Assembly: GCF_918797505.1 (NCBI RefSeq)
Contig: NC_092798.1
Span: forward strand, 48,878,985-48,942,984
Length of the DNA: 64,000 bases
Direction: 5' to 3'
Source: Bemisia tabaci
Taxonomy: Eukaryota; Arthropoda; Insecta; Hemiptera; Aleyrodidae
How positions within the stretch are numbered: position 1 is the first letter of the stretch; each line of letters opens with the position of its first letter. Under the pieces are notes generated by a model. That model saw only the letters and a program-made list of their open reading frames with translations. It was not told where the DNA came from and did not search any database. Of the stretch, positions 56,170 to 64,000 are shown piece after piece. The position numbers and the translations under genes were made by a program.

Positions 56170-59100
56170 ATGAATTGTGGAAAGTCGGAACTTGAAGCTT
56201 TAAGTGTGAGTATCATGTTTTTTTTTATACTTGAATCCTCTCCTGAGTATGCGCTAAATTTTTTTTTTTATCAGGATCAAAGAGGGCTACCCTTTTTCAT
56301 CCCTTGTGGCTTTTGGTATTGTACCGAAGCATTCCAATCACAGGAATTTTTCTTGATCTCCTCAACAATGTAAGTAAGGTTGACCAGGCTCATCAAGCTG
56401 GTATGGCTTTTATGGATGGCGTGAGCGGTGGTTTCCTTCAACTATGCAGAGTCCATGCTGAACAAGTTATGCACCTAGAGACTGCGACAGAAGATATGCT
56501 ATCTTGATTCTTTCATTTGCCCTACATTTTAAAGTGATGTCAGACGATCTTCTGTTGCAGTCTAGAAGTGCGTAAACTTATTTGGCATGGCTCTACCTTT
56601 TTATTGTTACTGGCCGGAAAATCAGTGTAAAGTGAATGATTGGTCCGAGGGGATATGCAAGGATCAACCAGCCCACAATCACTAAGGCTGAATGATGTCC
56701 TTGTCACATATCAGTAGAGTAATCCTTAGTATTTAGATGGCTGCAGATTGACAAAAGTTATATCTGCTCAATGCCGACACATTCAGGACATCCTGCAACT
56801 ATTTTCAAAATACTTCGTTAATGCCACTCTATCTCAGTTTTTCAATTCAGCCATCTGGAATTCCTAGAATCAGTATCTCATTAGAGTTATTTCATATCAA
56901 GTAAAGCTGTACCTTCTCTGACGAATTCTTATCTTTGTCTTTTAGACCTGTCCAGAATACACACCCCTCCCACGTCCCTCACATGACGTAGGCACGATAA
57001 GTTCAGCGCCCAGAGAATTGAGCGACGGGGAGATAGAGGATGATGATGATGATGACGACAAGATAAATCTCATGCGTAAAAGTTCAGATGACAGCGATTG
57101 TGATTTACCCCTGAAAAGACCCAGACCAGCTCCCCAGCCCCGCCGCATGGATGCACAAAATGGTCATGCGGCTCCAAGCAGGCCGAGGAAAAAGTATGAC
57201 ATCTGGTCAACCAGTCTCCAGGAACAGGCCGTTTTAGAAGAGTTCAACAAGTGTGATGTTCAAAATGTCGATCGCAGCCGTGCTGTCGAGTCCTACTTTG
57301 TAAGTTCAGAAGCGCAGTCCACAGAAGATTTTCCGAACGAGGAATCGGACGTTGAAAAAACTGAGGAAAATCTGAGGTGAGTTGTACACAAATAGGTATG
57401 TCCAGTCACCTTTAGGGATGAGGATTTAATATGCTTTTTTTAACATGCAGGTTTTTTGGCATTAACAATCAGAAAAATTGTATCAATTTTTGAGGTCCCT
57501 TAAAATTAGAATTGTTTTTCCAGGAAATGACTAAATATATTTTTTTCAAATTGTTTCCTACCTACCTAATTTTGAAAGAATTAGCTCTTACAATTAGCAA
57601 TCTGTAATTTTGGAGATTTCCATCCTTCAGTTTTAAGACTAAGGGAATTGATTCTCAAGTAAATCAGTTTTTCGATGCTGAACGTAGAGGTGAATCAGTT
57701 TTTTTAAAAAGAAGGATTGACTTTCTGAGATGGATTTTTTCTCCCTATCCTTAGCCTCCTTTGCTTTTCAGTAAAAATCATTTTATCACTTACGTTATGA
57801 AATTCCCCAAACTTAGAATACTTCATAGTCATAGAAATCCAAATAAATTTTAGTCTGAACTGGATTCCTAATCTGAATTTCTGGACAGATGCAGAAAAAT
57901 TTCTTTCAAGTATACAAGAACTTTTAAAGAGCTTCCAACTCTCCTTATTTTCAAGGAGCTTGAAGTATAAAGTGATAATTAAGATGTCCTCACTGAAAAT
58001 TAACTCCTTGTTCAGAACTCTGCAACCTTGCAAGAAGGTGAAAAGTAGCCGCTGGCTTGAAATTCACACAGTTTTCCAAAGTGCTTCAACTCCCCAAAAA
58101 CAAAACAAAATCGTTCTGATACGAATTTGACATTCTATGCAGCACACTTTAATCTAATTGCTCTGTCAGTAGAGCCCGTATCTTTAATACCTAATATCTA
58201 GTCAGCAGCTTTATTTTGCCATGAGCAATCACAGCTCGGCTATCAATTTTCATGGAATAAAAATCAATCGTTGAGCTTTAAAGCTCTATGTTCACTGAAG
58301 TCTGCCTCACCACTTTAAAAATTTAACATCGTAAGAATTCTTTGCACCAAGTTTTATTTCTCATTCACCATCTCGCTTGTTTTCTTGGATTTCAGGATAA
58401 TTGCTTCAGAATTGTTGGAAACAGTACCGAATAACGAAAGGAAAAGGAAAGCAATAAAGCGGAAGAAGGACCTGTCCAGAAGAGGGAACTACTATGAGGA
58501 TGAAGACTTAAATATAGTACCTAGGTACCTGCCTGATTTGGCTAAAACAGCCAATGATTCAGAGGAGGACCTCGCCCAAGACCTAGCTAATAAATTGTTT
58601 GAAACCAAAGATGAACTTGTTCGTAAGTATTGCTGCGTAATTCCTATTCTCTGTGATCAAAGCTGTTGTCTGTGGAATATTACAATATGATAAAAGCTAC
58701 TAAATACAATTTCAAGCTCTGCTATTGCATTTAACAAATTCAGGTGCAACTGCTATTTTTAGTGTATTCTCTGAAGGAAAAATACTATCTTTATTTGCTG
58801 TACGGATGGATGGAAGTTGGGAACAGTTCAAATAAATACATGTATCCATTGCAGGCAAATAGTAAAATCAAGCATTTTATCAAATGACTAGACAGATAGG
58901 CAAATTTTGCAAGTGTAATCGAAGTTTCGTATGTTGATACAAAGAGCTTTCTAATTTTAAATGTTTTGGAGGTAAATTTTTTTTAATTTATGAACTGGAT
59001 TATATTTTGCAATTAGGAACCTCATCATCCGAAAAAGCACATAAGTGTATAGGCAAACTAATGGTACGTACGTTGTTTCTAAACTGAGCCGGTAATTGTA

Positions 59101-62100
59101 GTTCCTGAATGCTAAATGAAGTCCAACTATTATTGCATTTTCCTCTTCAAAACACTAGTTTTATTTTTTAACCATCAGCAAAATTTTGAAAACCAGTATT
59201 ATCAAAATTGCTGCATCTATTGGCCATTCACTTCAGATTATGAATCATTGTAGCAATCCTAGAATGATGCAATTTTGAAACTAATTCCTATCAATGCTGA
59301 GGAATTATTATTGTATCCAAAATCAGCAGAAATATCAGAATCTCAATCTGGATGAGAATATTTGATCATTTGCTGAGGCATTTGACCAAACGCCTAAATT
59401 TACTAATTGCCTGTGACATATCCAACTTTGTTAAATATTTGTTGAACTGATTTAACAGATTTTTAGCACTTGAAAACAATTTTTCCAAGAGAGTCTGTGG
59501 AGTAAAAAAAAGTTTAAACAACTTATCACACTTTACTTTTTTATCCTCTTTTAACAACTGTACATGCTTTTCTGTTCAAAATAAGATCAACATAGGTAAA
59601 ACTAATAAAAGAACTCACAAAAATCGATGGAAATGGCAACAATGCCTTCTCTCTAAATCCAGAGGAGGCTATCCTAAAGTTCACGTGAAAGGTACTTAAA
59701 AATTTATAGACAGTTAGTCCTTTGTAAGAGTTTTGAAAGTCGAAAAAGTTGTCGAAGATAATTATTTCTCATTGCTAAAACTTTAGTTGTGAAACGCTGC
59801 TGCACACATGTGTACCCTCTGATTTGCAAAATACTTATCATAGAATCTTCCTAGGAATAGTAGTTTAAAATACAAAACTTCAAGCCAAATCCAAGGGAGG
59901 CTAAAAAAGACTCTTAACGCAATCACACCTTTGTTAGTAGTAATGACGATTTTGTTTATTTTTCTTATGCAGGAAAGGTAGTAAATGTCATAGGCAAAGA
60001 AAGAGCAATCAAATTTTTTCATGAAACGCAAAATATTGAAGAAGAAGGTGGCATGCAGATTAAAGTAAGTCTCAAAGAATTTGGATTCATTTGTGATATT
60101 TTATGTAAACACATTTTGTGGCATTAAACAAAGAATTGAACCTCTAAAATCTGGTTCCATGATGTGTTTGCAGAAAAAAAAGAAGCTCATCATTGCTAGT
60201 TACGGCAGAATTGGGCAGCTACAATTTATTCTTTACAGATTTTTAAATATCTAAATTAGAGTCCCCTGAGTTGAGAGGGTACTCTGAAACCCATCTATTC
60301 TCTACTGCTTACAGAGGATGCAGGTGGGCACCATTATATTCACTCTTAAGCCCATAGTGTTCGAATTTTTTTGAATGTATGACTCTTAATTTTTTACTAA
60401 AAAAGGAAAGTGTCTCCTATTGCCCGTAACCTAATTTGTTTCGAGATAACTAACTGAAACTTCAGCCATAGACGAAATGTCTAACCCTTAGGTTACTTTT
60501 AATGATCAGAAGTAACTGTTGCTGTAAGAGGACTGGTATCAAATTTTTTGAAAATGGAATATTTTTTACAAGCAAAATAGATTACCCTCTTAGTTGTTAT
60601 CAGGGTTGATTGATTAACGAATAGAGCGATACTTCTCACATCAAAAACCTGAAAGTATTTGTAGGTATAATATTTCAGATTAAGGGAGTTACGTGTGTCT
60701 AAGATATCAGGACTTTAGTAGGACGTCATTTTTCTCGACCGGGGGTAGCTACCGCCACTCTTGATTAATTTTGCTTCTAATGCAAACAGAAGTGTCAATG
60801 AAGTAAACAAAAAATGTTAGGTGATAGAGGCCCATTAGGGTTTTGAGCCAACAATTACGAAAAGTTATTACAACTATTTCTGAAGAGATGCCAAGCATTT
60901 ATTTTTGATGAGACATACTGAGATGTTAACCATATAAAACAAAGAGAATATGAATTAAAATACTTCAACCGTCTCAATTATTAATAAAACTGAAATTTCC
61001 TTTACCTTTTTAAAACTTTAATTGTTTTGGCAGAGTCTCCTCCTGCCTTCTTCGGTATTTTCTCTGTGAGTAATTGTTATTTTCCCTCTCCTAAAGTTGT
61101 GTGTTACATTGATTGGCTGTTCCAGTATTTTATTTGATTTTGAGTTACTCCTTTGCCTCTCTCTTTTTTTTTTGGTATTTAATTAATTCTGTTTTTTCCT
61201 ATAGAATCAAACGCGACGCAGAACTCCAGGGGGTGTGTATTTCTTTTTGGTGAAATTATCTTGCTCACCAGAGGAAAACAAAATTTTGTTCTCTGATGAT
61301 AGATGTCATCAATCGAGAAAGAGGAAGAAACTGAAAGTGCAAAATAGGAAAGCTGTTGACAAAAAATGTGAGGACCAAGCGAAAATTGATCAACAGAAAT
61401 TAAATGGTCAGTAAATAGCTTATTTCATTTTGTTTTATTCTATTGTTAGAAAATAAAAAATAAAGAATGGTACTTCACATTTTATAGTTCTTAATGTTAA
61501 AAAAAAGTCTGCAATGTCGCAAACTGAAGTACCCGATTTTGCTCTTTGACCATCGAAATTTACTTGTTATGGCTAAAATTTCAGGATGGTGGCAAATCAT
61601 GAAAGTATGAGAAGCTTTGATGTTTAAATTCTTTTCTCATGATCTTATCCCCTTTAAAGTTGTGATATTTAATCAAACGTAGAGTCCAGGACTTGACAAA
61701 ACCAGAAAATACTAGGCTTTATCAGGGAATGAAATATATCCAGGAAAATTTGGGAATTTGTCAGGGTACTGGTGCCAAAAATCATATTTTTATTTTGTGT
61801 CCGGTTCTAAGATCAAACTATTTTTATTACAGTAAAACCTCGCTAAGTCGGTTTCCGGATAAGCCGGTAACCCGCTTTAGTCGGTAGAATCGCCCGGTCC
61901 CGTTTATCACCCATATAACACAATGCTAAATAAGTCTCGGTATCTCGGTTTGGTCAGATTCTGAACCCGCTTAACTCGGTGAAATTTTTCCATCTCGACC
62001 TGTTTTTCTTCGATCGTCACCCGTGATCAAGCGTAGGTAGTGTTTCCGTGCGCGGTGCGGTGCGGGTCGGGTCAAGTTACGCCACGAAGGGTGAGCGAAT

Positions 62101-63490
62101 CTCCGAGAAAGCGCAGCGCAGTGCGAGAAACGACATCGGAAATAGAGAGATAAGGAATCAAAAACACTCGATAACGACACGAAAGATGAGAACAGTAGAG
62201 AATAGGATATCTGATACCGCGTGTTATCTTATCGCGCGTGTGAAAACACGCATGCATAATTAAGCAATTTCACGCATCGATGAGTTGACAGGTCAAGTCG
62301 GCACCGGCCCCTCTCCCCCTACCATCTTGCATTGCCCTTCCCCGCTCCCCCCAGGAATCTTCCGCAGAGTTTTTCGGAGATTTTAGCGAGTATTGATACG
62401 TTGCATTTTCAGTTCAACGACCCGCCATAGCGGGTGGCCGCGGCGCATCACCGCGCGGCATGCCGCGTGGGGTGCGCGGGGGGTGATACGCAATGGGGTG
62501 CCGCGGCACCCCAACATACGATTAACCCGATGACTTCATGATGCCCTGACACTTACAACACGCAATTTCAAGTGCATCTCATGAAATTTTACTCTTTAGT
62601 ACCATTCTCTTCGATCAAATGGCTCTCCTAAACACTCCTACAAGTCACTCTACACGCACGTTTGCGTTTGTCCAATTTAGGGCGCGAAATTTGAAAAAGC
62701 GCGGCAGGAAAAGTGGCAGTCCGCGTAAGTCGGTAACCCGCTTAACTCGGTAAATTTCCTCGGTCCCGATGAAAACCGACTTAGCGAGGTTTCACTGTAT
62801 AAGTGACCTGTATGAACTGGGCTTTAATGAAGTAGGCAGAAAATGAAAATGTTAAATTTTTCTGCAAACTTTTAGGTGAAAATCTTGCTTTCAACCAGAA
62901 TCCCACAGCAAATTAGTGGAAAGCCTTGGTTTTTATCGAAGAATATTTTTTCGGAAATCAGGAAAGATGAGGAAAATATCAGGGGATGGAATGAATAAAA
63001 TCCAGAAATCAGAAATTTCTATAAACATAAAGTAAAAGAACATAGAATGATCCTCTCTCTATCTTGTCCATTGTGTTTTTGTTTCTTTTACTGATATTAT
63101 ACATTTGATTCCCAGCGTTTTTTTACTGTTTTTTTCACTTAGTGAAGTTCTTTTTAGGCAATCACTTTGTGATCAACCTTAACTCTGCGTTTTCAAAATG
63201 TACATCTACATGTATTAGTTGTGAATCATCATTATATTTCTGCCTTTTCAGACAATCTCCACAAAGAGTTGCCTAATCTTTTGAAAGCTGATTTATCTCT
63301 GAAGCATTTGTCGCATGAAGAAAGAGATGTTCCAAGCCCTCCTCCTTCTCCGGTCATGGAAAGTCTCAATCCTCCACCATCTCCAGCAAATGATGAGACA
63401 CCACCTTTAACTTCCACTCTATTGCGATCTTCACCAGTTCAATATGATGATCTCCTCACTGTTCAGGCTGACGAAATGGAACTTGCGTAA
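56170..63490 (+). CDS. Phax: PHAX, phosphorylated adaptor for RNA export
   Basis: Nuclear adaptor that links capped snRNA and the cap-binding complex to the export receptor. Exons in phase: 56170-56205 (inferred start, MNCGKSELEALS), 56946-57376, 58396-58622, 59973-60064, 61205-61406, 63252-63490; 408 residues against 394 in human. The N-terminal part is acidic (ELSDGEIEDDDDDDD) with a basic patch and KKYDIWSTSLQEQ...DRSRAVESY, the conserved export/cap-complex region. The RNA-binding PHAX domain runs from about residue 215 to 280: LAQDLANKLFETKDELV, VVNVIGKERAIKFFHETQNI, EEEGGMQIKNQTRRRTPGGV. A basic segment (RKRKKLK) and Pro-rich stretch (SPPPSPVMESLNPPPSP) follow. The last exon can stop at 63488 (MELA) or splice at GTAAAT after GC to an acceptor at 63981, giving ARQA then a stop. 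The first exon is the least certain. Confidence 0.9.
58996..59124. repeat. MITE in a PHAX intron
   Basis: TGGATTATATTTTGCAATTA with GGAACCTC at the left; GTAGTTCCTGAATGCTAAAT with GAAGTCCA at the right. It shares its centre (GGTACGTACGTTGTTTCTAA) with 21783-21922 in the hbn intron. Confidence 0.65.
61495..61560. repeat. Fragment of the GTCTGCAATGTCGCAAA family
   Basis: AAAAGTCTGCAATGTCGCAA then ACTGAAGTACCCGATTTTGC is one end of the widespread GACAGGAAGTCTGC MITE; the other half is not evident. Confidence 0.5.
61830..62797. mobile_element. pogo/Tigger-like non-autonomous element, 968 bp
   Basis: It starts TA-CAGTAAAACCTCGCTAAGTC and ends GACTTAGCGAGGTTTCACTG-TA. Subterminal repeats GGTAACCCGCTT(T/A)A and CGGTCCCG occur at both ends. 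CAGT(A)AAACCTCG-type termini with a TA duplication are typical of pogo/Tigger elements. The interior is GC-rich (62020-62520) with palindromes such as GGGGTGCCGCGGCACCCC (62494-62511) and no transposase. It sits in the last PHAX intron. Confidence 0.85.
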
Positions 63491-63689
63491 ATGCTGTGTT
63501 ATTTTTTTCCGACCCCATATTTTCGTTCAGTTATGACTTGTTCTTATCCATGCAGAGGTTGGCCTGAATTTTGACGCTGAGGTCACAGTTAGTTGGCTAC
63601 TTAAGTATTACAGAAAATTCTAACCGTAACAAAACTTAAAAAAAAACAAGGGGGAAAAAATTGGTCAGAGAGAATCCGTGCTGCTACTT

Positions 63690-63960
63690 TGAAATATCGA
63701 CGGTGAAAGCCCCAAATAATGTACCTTGTTTGCGATGTTCATAACTCTCTATGTCTATTTTAATTTTTCAAAGATGAACAAATCAATACCTTTCCTTGAA
63801 GCTCTTTCAAAATTTTCAGAAAAGAAAAGTCAAGGGAGTTTGCTAGAATTGATGTTGAGTAGTATTCTATTTAAAAAATAAAGTATGACAGGAAGTCTGC
63901 AACTTTACAAATCCAAGTACGTAATTTGGGAGTTTCACGATCTATATGCTCTAACTTGAA
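63690..63960. repeat. GGAAGTCTGCAAC-family MITE
   Basis: Left ATATCGACGGTGAAAGCCCC with TTGTTTGCGATGTTCATAAC; right AAGTATGACAGGAAGTCTGC then AACTTTACAAATCCAAGTAC. It lies between the PHAX stop codon and a possible further PHAX exon at 63982. Confidence 0.55.
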
Positions 63961-64000
63961 ACCTATTCCTTTCACTTTCAGAGCAAGGCAGGCTTGAAGT

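Noticed and set aside
56273..56368. Possible extra PHAX exon after TTTTTTTATCAG
   Set aside because: Its donor at GTAAGT leaves a phase that breaks the frame of the next exon (56946), whereas 56205 joins to 56946 in phase.

Overview
The window is nuclear DNA from an arthropod, almost certainly an insect. Coding exons are short and bounded by GT...AG introns. The three recognisable genes are animal genes, pentameric TTAGG repeats (the usual insect telomere motif) are present, and most of the remaining DNA is small non-autonomous DNA transposons. The repeat families look to me like those of sap-feeding Hemiptera, possibly a whitefly. That species guess rests on memory and is weak.

Three host genes lie on the + strand. 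(1) About 2.5-24.9 kb holds the 3' part of a paired-like homeobox gene, best read as homeobrain (hbn). Three coding exons are visible at 2536-2870, 21643-21736 and 24348-24769, with the standard intron between homeodomain positions 46 and 47; the N-terminal exon lies off the left edge. (2) 29.9-44.0 kb holds a membrane-anchored peptidyl-alpha-hydroxyglycine alpha-amidating lyase (PAL), which does the last step of neuropeptide C-terminal amidation. A signal-peptide exon, seven further in-phase exons and a distant cytosolic-tail exon are visible. (3) 56.2-63.5 kb holds PHAX, the adaptor for snRNA export, in six in-phase exons. The genes do not form a pathway; they are neighbours in a repeat-rich chromosome.

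Most of the rest is mobile DNA. The 18.8-kb hbn intron contains an almost pure foldback element of 1855 bp with 828-bp arms and an 8-bp target duplication, several other foldbacks, three hAT-type copies across the window (two with exact 8-bp duplications), TA-flanked elements and many degraded short families. Between these are a few GC-rich, apparently unique islands; one carries a near-consensus CTCF motif. The PAL-PHAX interval is dominated by a composite structure at about 44.56-51.93 kb. Its ~0.75-kb inverted arms each hold a (TTAGG)n tract, and they enclose a minisatellite that flips orientation and a 324-bp satellite of about 12 copies. To its right is a TA-flanked element split by a 5'-truncated LINE with a clean 12-bp duplication, then an 828-bp hAT copy. 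A 968-bp pogo/Tigger-like element sits in the last PHAX intron.

I found no tRNA, rRNA, CRISPR array or bacterial-type operon. The long open frames inside the satellite are a by-product of a period divisible by three, not genes. Exon boundaries were placed by reading splice sites and phases by eye; transcripts would be needed to confirm them.
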